From UBA5336 sp039818165 (lineage in GTDB: Bacteria; Pseudomonadota; Alphaproteobacteria; Caulobacterales; Hyphomonadaceae): a DNA stretch of 64,000 nt. The stretch spans positions 1 through 64,000 of the forward strand of contig JBCBUL010000002.1 of assembly GCA_039818165.1 (NCBI GenBank), given 5' to 3'. Positions 18,486 through 25,430 of the stretch are shown here, in pieces (positions within the stretch are counted from its first letter, which is position 1; each line of letters begins with the position of its first letter). A program made the position numbers and the translations under genes. The notes beneath the pieces were generated by a model. It worked only from the letters and a program-made list of their open reading frames with translations. It was not told the DNA's origin and did no database searches.

Positions 18486-19700
18486 GTGGCACGAAGACGA
18501 TGGGTGCCGCCTGTGAATCTCAACAAAGTCATCATTATCGACGATGACCCACTCTTTCTGGGAGCGGCAGAGGCGCTCATGCGCAGTCTCGGGGCGGCCA
18601 GTGTCTATTGCCATGCGCGCCCGAACGAAGCGCTCTCGCAGATTCTACGCGCCCCGGAGGATGTCGACCTCATCCTGTGCGACCTGAACATGCCGGGCAT
18701 GGATGGCATCGGCTTTGTCCGCGCCCTAGGCGAGCGCGATTTTGCTGGTCCGGTGATCCTGGTTAGCTCGGAGGCCGAAGCGGTCATAAAATCCGTGCGT
18801 GCGATTGGTGAGATGGTTGGCGTCAATATCGTCGGCGGACTAAAGAAACCCCTTCGCCAGGCCACACTTTCGGAAATGATCCACAAGGCGGAAGCCAAGG
18901 CGCGTGAGCAAACCACCCAAGCTATGGGTGAGAAGGCCCTGCGCAATGCCCTCACCAAGGGCCGCGTTGTGCCGGTGTACCAGCCGCAATTGAACCTTTC
19001 GGAAATGGTGTTCGATGGCGTTGAAGTGCTCTGCCGCTTGCAGACTGTGGACGGCCGACTGACGTCTCCAGCGCCTCTCCTTGCGGCCGCAGAGACTTAT
19101 GATCTGATGTCGCCCCTGACGTTCTACCTCCTTCGCCGGAGCCTTCACGATCTGAAGCCCTGGTTGACAGAGTCCCCGCGCAACATCTGCTCCCTGAACA
19201 TTTCACCACTCACCCTTCGCGACCGGTCCTTGCCCCGCATTCTCATCGACAGCGTCGCCCGGATGGGAGTCGAAACGCGGCAGATCACTCTGGAAGTGAC
19301 AGAAGAACACCTCCTCAGTTTTGGCCCAGACACGCTTGAAGTGCTGGCGCGGCTCCGCATCGCGGGTTTTGGCCTTAGCATTGATGACTTCGGAACGGGC
19401 GCAACGAGCCTGGAACAGCTCAAGCGCTTTCCTTTCACCGAACTGAAAATCGACCGGGCGTTTGTGCAAAATAACGGGTCAGACGCCTTCGCCTACGAAG
19501 TCCTCACCGCCAGCGCACGACTCGCCAGCATTGTAGGCCTGACCAGCGTTGCCGAAGGCGTTGAAACGCCAGACGACCTTGAGCAAGTCGCCGCAGCCAA
19601 AATCAACCGGGTCCAGGGATTCCTTCTGGCCCGTCCCATGGCCATCAAAGACTTTGAAGCCTGGCGCCGCGCGCCAAACGAACTTGGCGCGGTCGCCTGA
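18486..19700 (+). CDS. Response regulator with EAL c-di-GMP phosphodiesterase domain
   Basis: A 404-residue REC-EAL protein. The receiver (about 12-135) has IIIDDDPLFLG, the phosphoacceptor in LILCDLNMPGMDG and Lys in GGLKKPL. The EAL domain (about 155-395) keeps the metal and catalytic residues (Glu in GVEVL, Asn in NISPL, Glu in LEVTEE, IDDFGTG, ELKIDRAF, VAEGVET), so cleavage of c-di-GMP is likely although the signature reads EVL rather than EAL. It resembles VieA-type regulators without the DNA-binding tail. The GTG at 18486 gives the longest frame; GTG at 18513 just before the receiver is also possible. Probably co-transcribed with the TadG-like gene. Confidence 0.88.
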   Translation: MARRRWVPPVNLNKVIIIDDDPLFLGAAEALMRSLGAASVYCHARPNEALSQILRAPEDVDLILCDLNMPGMDGIGFVRALGERDFAGPVILVSSEAEAVIKSVRAIGEMVGVNIVGGLKKPLRQATLSEMIHKAEAKAREQTTQAMGEKALRNALTKGRVVPVYQPQLNLSEMVFDGVEVLCRLQTVDGRLTSPAPLLAAAETYDLMSPLTFYLLRRSLHDLKPWLTESPRNICSLNISPLTLRDRSLPRILIDSVARMGVETRQITLEVTEEHLLSFGPDTLEVLARLRIAGFGLSIDDFGTGATSLEQLKRFPFTELKIDRAFVQNNGSDAFAYEVLTASARLASIVGLTSVAEGVETPDDLEQVAAAKINRVQGFLLARPMAIKDFEAWRRAPNELGAVA

Positions 19701-19742
19701 GCCCCCCTCTACAACACGCCCAATTCACGCTAAGCGCCCGCG

Positions 19743-21065
19743 ATGTCTGCACCGCGCCTGACCCGTACCAGAACCCTTGCTCTAGCCTGGCCCATTGTCC
19801 TGGCCCAGGCCGCCACGGCGACGACCGGCATAGTCGATACCGCAGTTATGGGGCGCTTTGGCGATGCAGCAGACCTGGCCGCGGTCGGCGTCGCGGCCAT
19901 CGTGTTCAGCTTCCTCTATTGGGGATTTGGTTTCCTGCGCATGGCGACCACGGGGCTCGCCGCCCAGTCCGATGGCGCCGGAGCCACTGAGGAAACCCGC
20001 GCGATACTGCAGCGCGCCCTGCTTCTCGGGGCCGGACTTGGCGTAACCATCCTTGTGACTTTCCCGCTCCTCTCGCGCGGCGCCCTGGCCTTGTTCCAGG
20101 CAGAGGCACAAGTTGAAAGCCTCGCCACCGAATACTTCTTTGCGCGCATCTGGGGCGCCCCGGCCGCCCTGATGGGCTTTGCCGTCACGGGGTGGCTTAT
20201 CGGCACTGGCCGCACCCGTGCCCTGCTCGCCTTCCAGATCGTCATGAATGGGGTCAATGCCGGACTGGACGGGCTGTTCGTGGCGGTCTTCGACTGGGGG
20301 CCGGCAGGCATTGGCGCGGGCACGGCGATCGCCGAATGGGTCGCCCTCGCCTTTGGCTTGTGGGCCGTTCGAGATGGCTTCGGTCCCCGCACGCGATTGA
20401 TGGATAAAGCGGCGCTCACAGCTCTATTCTCTGCCAATCGCGACATCATGATCCGCACCCTGGCGCTGCTGACCTCTTTTGCCTGGTTTGTGAATTCAGG
20501 CGCACGGCAGGGCACGGCGGCGCTCGCAGGCAATGAAGTGCTGCTCCAGTTCATTGCCGTTGCCGCATTCGTCCTGGACGCGTTCGCCTTCGTTGCGGAG
20601 AAAGAAGCCGGCGCCGCCTATGGTGCGCGCGACAAGGCACGCTTGCTGCGGGCCATGCGCATCACCAGCGAGATCGCTTTGGTGATGGCAGCGGCGTTTG
20701 CGCTGGTGTTCTGGCTCGGCGGGGGCTGGGTGATCGAGACATTCATCGCCGATCCCGTAGCGAGAGACGCAGCCCTGGCTTACCTGCCCTGGTGCGCGGC
20801 AGTGCCCTTGATCGGTCTTTCGGCATGGCAGCTCGACGGGCTGTTCCTTGGCACCACGCAGGGCCCTGCCATTCGCAATGCAGCGCTTATCGCGCTGGCA
20901 GCCTACCTCGCCACCGATATCACCTTGCGCGACAGTTTTGGAAATGCGGGCGTATGGACGGCGTTCGTCCTCAATTATGTTTACCGCGCTGGTGCCCTTG
21001 CGCTGTTCCTGCCAGGTCTTATGCGCCGACTGGAGCGTCAGCCAGATCGTCCAGTATCTGCCTGA
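19743..21065 (+). CDS. MATE family efflux transporter (DinF-like)
   Basis: A 440-residue membrane protein with about twelve hydrophobic segments and the MATE opening PIVLAQAATATTGIVDTAVMGRFG. Family members export drugs or metabolites in exchange for Na+ or H+. The DinF subgroup is suggested by length and by the VAAIVFSFLYWGFGFLRM segment. The last 47 bases overlap the 3' end of pyrD on the opposite strand, so the C-terminus (RQPDRPVSA) is encoded antisense to the pyrD C-terminus. No clear ribosome site precedes the ATG. Substrate unknown. Confidence 0.88.
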   Translation: MSAPRLTRTRTLALAWPIVLAQAATATTGIVDTAVMGRFGDAADLAAVGVAAIVFSFLYWGFGFLRMATTGLAAQSDGAGATEETRAILQRALLLGAGLGVTILVTFPLLSRGALALFQAEAQVESLATEYFFARIWGAPAALMGFAVTGWLIGTGRTRALLAFQIVMNGVNAGLDGLFVAVFDWGPAGIGAGTAIAEWVALAFGLWAVRDGFGPRTRLMDKAALTALFSANRDIMIRTLALLTSFAWFVNSGARQGTAALAGNEVLLQFIAVAAFVLDAFAFVAEKEAGAAYGARDKARLLRAMRITSEIALVMAAAFALVFWLGGGWVIETFIADPVARDAALAYLPWCAAVPLIGLSAWQLDGLFLGTTQGPAIRNAALIALAAYLATDITLRDSFGNAGVWTAFVLNYVYRAGALALFLPGLMRRLERQPDRPVSA

Positions 21066-22068
21066 CAAGGCCCGGCCCGTTATAGGCCAGCGCGCTGTAG
21101 AGTTGGACTGCCTGGGCTCCGGCTTCGAGCTTCGCCCGCACGTCCGCTGCACTCGAAACGCCGCCTACCCCAATCAGGTCCAGAGCATCACCCACCTCAC
21201 CCGCGAATGCCCGCAAGACCTCCGTACTGGGCGCCATGAGCGGTGCACCGGAGAGCCCGCCTGATTCTCCTGCATGGGCGCTCACTAAGCTATCGGGCCG
21301 GGCGAGTGTCGTATTCGACACGATCAGGCCGTGCAGATATGGCGCTGCCTTGGCGACAGCGGCGATTTCCGCGATCGCGGTCTCATCCACATCCGGCGCG
21401 ACTTTCAGGAACACCGCCCGCCGACCGCATTCCGCCTCCATCGCTTTTGCCGCTTCCCCGCACCGACCCAGCAGGTCTTCGAGCGCGCCCTTGTCCTGCA
21501 GACCGCGCAGACCGGGCGTGTTCGGAGACGAAATGTTTAGCGTGATGTAGTCGCACGCCGGCCACACGGCCTGGAGCCCCTCCACATAGTCTGCGATCCG
21601 GTCTTCGCTGGTCTTGTTCGCTCCGACATTGGCGCCGAGGATGCCATCCTCCCGCGCGTGACCGGCGATGTTCATCGTGAACTCAGCCAGGCCTTTATTG
21701 TTGAACCCCATCCGATTGATGACCGCCTGGTCTTCTTTCAAACGGAAGAGACGCGGTTTTGGATTTCCTGCCTGGGGCTGAGGCGTAACGGTCCCGCATT
21801 CAACAAAACCGAACCCGAATTTCAGCATGGATTTGTAGGCTTCGGCATTTTTATCGAAGCCTGCGGCGAGACCGACAGGATTCGGTAGCTCCAATCCTGA
21901 AACAGGAAGGCGCACGGCGAGAGACGCATCCCGCGCGGGCGGAGTGGACGGAACGGCGACCCCACGTTTCAACGCAGCAATGGTAAGACTGTGGGCCGTT
22001 TCTGGCGGAAGGGTTCGAGCCAGCGTCGCTGCAAGGTCTGCAATCGCCATGGAGTGAGGAGCTTTCAT
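21019..22068 (-). CDS. pyrD: Dihydroorotate dehydrogenase (quinone), class 2
   Basis: A 349-residue membrane-associated flavoenzyme of pyrimidine synthesis that oxidises dihydroorotate to orotate with quinone as acceptor. Class 2 features are visible: an N-terminal helical extension (about 1-45), NPVGLAAGFDKNAEAYK with FMN contacts, NISSPNTPGLRGLQ with the class 2 catalytic Ser, and the C-terminal GVGGVSSAADVRAKLEAGA with VQLYSAL. Starts at 22068; an internal ATG at residue 7 is an alternative. The promoter region lies between this start and the inserted IS1595-type element beginning near 22194. Confidence 0.93.
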   Translation of the reverse strand: MKAPHSMAIADLAATLARTLPPETAHSLTIAALKRGVAVPSTPPARDASLAVRLPVSGLELPNPVGLAAGFDKNAEAYKSMLKFGFGFVECGTVTPQPQAGNPKPRLFRLKEDQAVINRMGFNNKGLAEFTMNIAGHAREDGILGANVGANKTSEDRIADYVEGLQAVWPACDYITLNISSPNTPGLRGLQDKGALEDLLGRCGEAAKAMEAECGRRAVFLKVAPDVDETAIAEIAAVAKAAPYLHGLIVSNTTLARPDSLVSAHAGESGGLSGAPLMAPSTEVLRAFAGEVGDALDLIGVGGVSSAADVRAKLEAGAQAVQLYSALAYNGPGLVRQILDDLADAPVGA

Positions 22069-22180
22069 TCGACTTCAAAGGCGCTCTTGCACGCCTTTGC
22101 CACGCCATTCCAGCCCTCTGACCGGGAGATTGTCACCGAATTTCCCGCTCTGGATGCGGCGGGCGGCATTACATCCCATG

Positions 22181-22200
22181 ATAGGTTGCTATTCCTATTA
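22181..22200. repeat. 20-bp direct repeat, left copy (operator-like)
   Basis: ATAGGTTGCTATTCCTATTA occurs here and again at 24261-24280, exactly flanking the IS1595-type element. It contains ATAGG and CCTAT arms around TTGCTATT. It may be the target site duplication (8 bp TTGCTATT) with adjoining arms rebuilt by the ends of the element, or a longer duplication. See the finding on junctions. Confidence 0.85.
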
Positions 22201-22241
22201 TCATACAAAGCGTACCCAAGTGCGCGGGAGCGTGCTAGGAA

Positions 22242-23120
22242 ATGATCTGGACGATATTTGATCATTTGCCTTTGGGCGGGGTTTCCTTGGTTTTCACCTG
22301 CTATCTGGATGACAGCTACCCTAATGGTGGGTCTGTAATGACTTTGGCCGGTTATTTGGCGCTGACGGAGAACTGGCAACGGTACGAGACAGAGTCAAAG
22401 CGGGTGTATGAAAATTACGGTATTGATGAGCTTCATACAAAACGCCTATTCCACCGCCAGAAGCAATTTAAAAGCTGGTCAGACTCAAAATGCCGCGATT
22501 TGGTTCAAGATCTATTCATACTTGCAAGAACGCTTGATATAATTGGGATTTCTTACACGATACCACAATCAACGTCCGCAAAAATGAAATCATCACATAA
22601 GTCTGGAGCTCAGCTTTCTCCACTCGGTATCTTGTTTGTTACCCTCTGCGGTGGGGTCACTAGAAACGAGGGACTAAAAGACTTTTCGGGCGCAAGGGAT
22701 GTGTCTGTTGTTTTGGAGGCTGGAAACAAGGCAAACGCTGGAATTGCTTTAAACTTCAACAAGCAAAAGGCGAAAGCCATTGATCCAAACCCCAGAGTTA
22801 AGTCGGTAACCCTGGCGAGCAAAAAAGACTGCCGAGCAATCCATTTGGCAGACTTTTGGGCCTTCTTCTCGCGACGCGCTACTACAAAGCTGATTCAGGA
22901 CAATTTCAGGCAAGATGACAAACTAATGGAGCGCTACTTTGATCCGTTGGCAGCGACGGCCTGTGTCCGCACAAGGCACACTATTAACTTGATCAATGGG
23001 GCGCCCGTTCCGGTGCCCGGTCAGCCTGATCAAATTAGAATCACGAGTGAGCATTGTTACGAGTTTGGGCCGCCACCCACCGACTCACTTATTTCGTCTT
23101 TGACGGGACAATCCTCTTAA
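22242..23120 (+). CDS. DUF3800 domain protein, cargo of the IS1595-type element
   Basis: A 292-residue protein of the DUF3800 family. Seen: an acidic motif CYLDDSYPNGG near residues 21-31 (family pattern Y-D-E/D-S), LAGYLAL, and the C-terminal CRAIHLADFWAFFSR, the conserved D-x-x-x-L-A-D segment. DUF3800 is predicted to have an RNase H-like nuclease fold and is often found in mobile or defence contexts; activity is not shown. The codon use is visibly more AT-rich than the neighbours, in line with recent arrival. ATG at 22242 has GGGAG and AGGA upstream; a TTG at 22287 would also give a full domain. The last 32 bases overlap the 51-codon ORF on the opposite strand. Confidence 0.8.
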   Translation: MIWTIFDHLPLGGVSLVFTCYLDDSYPNGGSVMTLAGYLALTENWQRYETESKRVYENYGIDELHTKRLFHRQKQFKSWSDSKCRDLVQDLFILARTLDIIGISYTIPQSTSAKMKSSHKSGAQLSPLGILFVTLCGGVTRNEGLKDFSGARDVSVVLEAGNKANAGIALNFNKQKAKAIDPNPRVKSVTLASKKDCRAIHLADFWAFFSRRATTKLIQDNFRQDDKLMERYFDPLAATACVRTRHTINLINGAPVPVPGQPDQIRITSEHCYEFGPPPTDSLISSLTGQSS

Positions 23121-23244
23121 ACGCCTTCTCAAAGGCTTCGCCGGTCAGATCCGCACCTGACTTGCGCGCCACTTCCTCGAAGCTATCTTCGTGCTTTGGG
23201 CTTTTTGGCTTGTCTGATTTTCCAAGCTTCTTCTTGTCGCTCAT
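23089..23244 (-). CDS. Small charged protein of 51 residues inside the IS element
   Basis: An ORF from ATG at 23244 to TAA at 23089, beginning 6 bases after the transposase stop region on the same strand. The product is Lys-rich at the N-terminus (MSDKKKLGKSDKPKSPK), with an amphipathic acidic middle (HEDSFEEVARKSGAD) and ends GEAFEKAFKRIVPSK. Its tight coupling to the transposase gene and the coherent helix-forming composition suggest a real gene that travels with the element. No named family is assigned and the ribosome site is weak. It overlaps the 3' end of the DUF3800 gene by 32 bases. Confidence 0.55.
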   Translation of the reverse strand: MSDKKKLGKSDKPKSPKHEDSFEEVARKSGADLTGEAFEKAFKRIVPSKTK

Positions 23245-23249
23245 ACCAA

Positions 23250-24203
23250 TCAGCTTCTTGCACGAGTTGTTTGATAAGTGAGGCGCTTGCCTACCACACC
23301 GGCCACGATGTTGTCAGCGCGGGTCTTGTCATCGACGCCAAGCTTGACCCGGTTGTTGAAACGGAAATCGAACTCAGCGAGGTAGCGGTGCAGGTGTTTC
23401 TCAGCGCAATGCTGGTAGGTGCCGCGCATACCGCGCTTGAAGACGCTGAAATAGCCCTCAGCGGTGTTGTTGTGAACGTCCCCGCGCACATACTCGCCCA
23501 TGCCATGGTCAACGCTTTCATGGGTCAGGAAGTGTTCGTCGCTGCCCTTGTAGAGCCGCGAGCGATCGGTATGCAGGCGGCTTTCGCGGTCGATGTTCTC
23601 ACGAACGATCCGGGTGACAGTCACCTTGTCAGCGCGCGGGACGTGGAAGCTACGGACCTTTCCGCCGCGCTCGACCAGCGAGACGATGGGGCGCTTGTTC
23701 GCAGGGCCGCGTTGTTTCTTGCCGGGGCGGTAGGGCTTGCCGTCCGAACGGGTAGTATCTGGCCGCTCGACCTTGCCGTAATAGGTCTCGTCAGCCTCTA
23801 CGACTTTACCACCACCGCCCATTGGGCCAAGTTTGCCGGAGCGCATAGCCTCACGGATACGGTGAGACATGAACCAAGCAGTCTTGACGGTCACGCCAAG
23901 AGTGCGGTGGAGTTGGTGAGAGCTGATGCCCTTTTTGCTGGACGCCAGCAGGAAGATGGCTTGGAGCCACTTGGTCATGGGAACCTTGGACGCCTCGAAG
24001 ATGGTGCCGACCTTCACAGTGAAAGGCTTCCGGCAGGCGTAGCACTTGTAGGTGCCGATCCGGGTGGACTTGCCCTTAAGCGCGCCAGACTGGCCAACGG
24101 TGCCGCAATGGGGGCACACGCGGCCTTGTGGCCACACGCGCGCCTCTACAAAGGCGTAAGCGGCTTTCTCATCATGGAAGTGCGGGGCGGACAGGTACGA
24201 CAT
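23250..24203 (-). CDS. IS1595-family transposase (ISXO2-like DDE domain)
   Basis: An intact 317-residue transposase. N-terminal zinc ribbon: CPHCGTVGQ (about 33-41) and YKCYACRKPF (about 55-64). A helix-turn-helix-like part follows (HQLHRTLGVTVKTAWFMSHRI). The ISXO2-like catalytic domain has the first Asp in VEADETYYGK, the second in HTDRSRLYKG and the N-E-K portion in HNNTAEGYFSVFKRG, matching the DDNEK pattern of the family. AGGAGA precedes the ATG. No frameshift or stop is seen, so the element could be active. Confidence 0.93.
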   Translation of the reverse strand: MSYLSAPHFHDEKAAYAFVEARVWPQGRVCPHCGTVGQSGALKGKSTRIGTYKCYACRKPFTVKVGTIFEASKVPMTKWLQAIFLLASSKKGISSHQLHRTLGVTVKTAWFMSHRIREAMRSGKLGPMGGGGKVVEADETYYGKVERPDTTRSDGKPYRPGKKQRGPANKRPIVSLVERGGKVRSFHVPRADKVTVTRIVRENIDRESRLHTDRSRLYKGSDEHFLTHESVDHGMGEYVRGDVHNNTAEGYFSVFKRGMRGTYQHCAEKHLHRYLAEFDFRFNNRVKLGVDDKTRADNIVAGVVGKRLTYQTTRARS

Positions 24204-24260
24204 GGGAAATCTCCTATGCCGCTAACGTACCCCGAATGGCTGGGTACGTCAAGTATAACA

Positions 24261-24280
24261 ATAGGTTGCTATTCCTATTA
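24261..24280. promoter_or_regulatory. 20-bp direct repeat, right copy; candidate operator of the S24-type gene
   Basis: Second exact copy of ATAGGTTGCTATTCCTATTA, 42 bases before the ATG of the S24-type regulator at 24322. The arms ATAGG and CCTAT form an inverted repeat with an 8-base centre, a shape expected for a dimeric repressor, so it may be the autoregulatory site of that gene. The repeat is seen; the operator role is inference. Confidence 0.45.
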
Positions 24281-24321
24281 ATGGCGATTAAGCACAGTGA
24301 GAGCGAAACTGGAACTCCCCC

Positions 24322-24939
24322 ATGCGTCATCAGGATATCTGGCGCGGCATAGACGGCCTGGCAGAGCAGCACCAACTGACGCCATCCGGCCTTGCACGTC
24401 TTGCGGGCCTGGACTCAACAGCTTTCAACCCATCCAAACGGGTCGCGAAGGATGGCCGCCCGCGCTGGCCCTCAACGGAGAGTCTCGCCGCTGCGTTGGA
24501 AGCCGTTGGCGCAGGGTTTGACGATTTCGCGTCCATCGTGGAAGGACGACGCGGCCCCACAGCCCCGCTCCTGGGCTTTGCCGAGGCTGGACGCGATGGC
24601 TTTTTCGACGATGCGGGCTTTCCGACCGGTGAAGGCTGGGACGAGGTGCGCTTCCCGGGCCTGGGCGATGAAGCGGTCTACGCCCTCGAAATTTCCGGCA
24701 ACAGCATGCAGCCGGCATTCCGACCGGGCGACAGGATCATCGTAGCCCCCGGCGCGGCCTTGCGGCGGGGAGACCGCGTTGTGGCAAAGATTGCCGGTGG
24801 CGAGATCATGGCCAAGGAACTGGGGCGGCGGTCCGAGCGCCGGGTGGAACTGCTCTCACTCAATCCAGACTTCGCCACCATTGAACTGAAGCCCAACGAA
24901 ATCCAGTGGCTGGCTCGCATTCTCTGGGTCAGCCAATAA
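24322..24939 (+). CDS. S24-family peptidase domain transcriptional regulator (C2/LexA-like repressor)
   Basis: A 205-residue protein with an N-terminal DNA-binding region (LARLAGLDSTAFNPSKR near 24-40) and a C-terminal S24 peptidase-like domain. The Ser-Lys pair for self-cleavage is visible: Ser in EISGNSMQPAFRPGD and Lys in GEIMAKELGRR. Such proteins resemble phage C2 repressors and LexA, but this one is not LexA itself (no winged-helix LexA start). Targets unknown. An IS1595-type element is inserted directly upstream, between this gene and pyrD. The ribosome site is weak. Confidence 0.83.
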   Translation: MRHQDIWRGIDGLAEQHQLTPSGLARLAGLDSTAFNPSKRVAKDGRPRWPSTESLAAALEAVGAGFDDFASIVEGRRGPTAPLLGFAEAGRDGFFDDAGFPTGEGWDEVRFPGLGDEAVYALEISGNSMQPAFRPGDRIIVAPGAALRRGDRVVAKIAGGEIMAKELGRRSERRVELLSLNPDFATIELKPNEIQWLARILWVSQ

Positions 24940-24941
24940 CT

Positions 24942-25430
24942 CTAGAAGACCACTGGTAGCGTGAGATCATCCTCAAACAGCAGAGACGTGTCGCCGCCGG
25001 GCGATTTTACCGTCACGAGCGTGCGCTGATCTGACCAGATCTCGTGAAACGCCCCATGGCGCATCGACATGCCGGAAGGATCACTCGGCAGGGGCGCTTC
25101 CTGGTAAATCCAGATATGTCCGCCCTCGATCTCGCTGCCGAGTATTGTGAGCTCCAAAGGCTCGCCACGTCCGTCAACAATCGAAAACGAGCCGGCGACA
25201 TACGCCGCAAAACTCTCCCGGGCCGCCGCACTGCCGATCAGGTCCGGTCGCTCGCCATCGGCCAGTGCCAAAGCATGTTCTGCGTCGTGGATCGAAAACC
25301 GGTGAGCAACCTCGACAAAGCCTGAACGCCCATTCAACAGCACCTCAGCCGAGGCCACACGTTGCTGGTGGGCCGCTGCGCTGCAAGCCAGCGCGGCCGC
25401 AAGACCGGCAAGGAAAACAGTGCGGATCAT
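24942..25430 (-). CDS. Secreted DUF6702-like protein
   Basis: A 162-residue protein with a signal peptide (residues 1-20, ending SAAAH). It opens with H-Q-Q-R-V-A-S-A-E and has SFEVAHRFSIHDAEHAL-like spacing (FVEVAHRFSIHDAEHAL) typical of DUF6702 proteins, which are exported and of unknown function. The ATG lies inside the stop codon of the M1 peptidase gene (ATGA overlap, 25427-25430), so the two are translationally coupled and probably work together in the periplasm. Confidence 0.75.
   Translation of the reverse strand: MIRTVFLAGLAAALACSAAAHQQRVASAEVLLNGRSGFVEVAHRFSIHDAEHALALADGERPDLIGSAAARESFAAYVAGSFSIVDGRGEPLELTILGSEIEGGHIWIYQEAPLPSDPSGMSMRHGAFHEIWSDQRTLVTVKSPGGDTSLLFEDDLTLPVVF

Larger units (their letters stand above)
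22194..24265. mobile_element. IS1595-family element with DUF3800 cargo gene
   Basis: About 2072 bp. The ends are imperfect 25-bp inverted repeats (22194-22218 and 24241-24265) matching at 19 of 25 positions, sharing CCTATT, ATAC and CGTACCCA. With these ends the flanking duplication is TTGCTATT (22186-22193 and 24266-24273), 8 bp, the length usual for IS1595. Inside are an intact transposase (minus strand), a 51-codon ORF just downstream of it and a DUF3800 gene on the plus strand reading toward it. It sits between pyrD and the S24-type repressor gene. The transposase and ends are well supported; that DUF3800 travels as cargo follows from its position inside the ends. Confidence 0.85.

Noticed and set aside
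23196..24281. Plus-strand open frame across the transposase
   Set aside because: Antisense to an intact IS1595 transposase with recognisable motifs.
22069..24321. Prophage remnant because of the S24-type repressor
   Set aside because: No integrase or structural phage genes are nearby; the only mobile DNA seen is the IS1595-type element.
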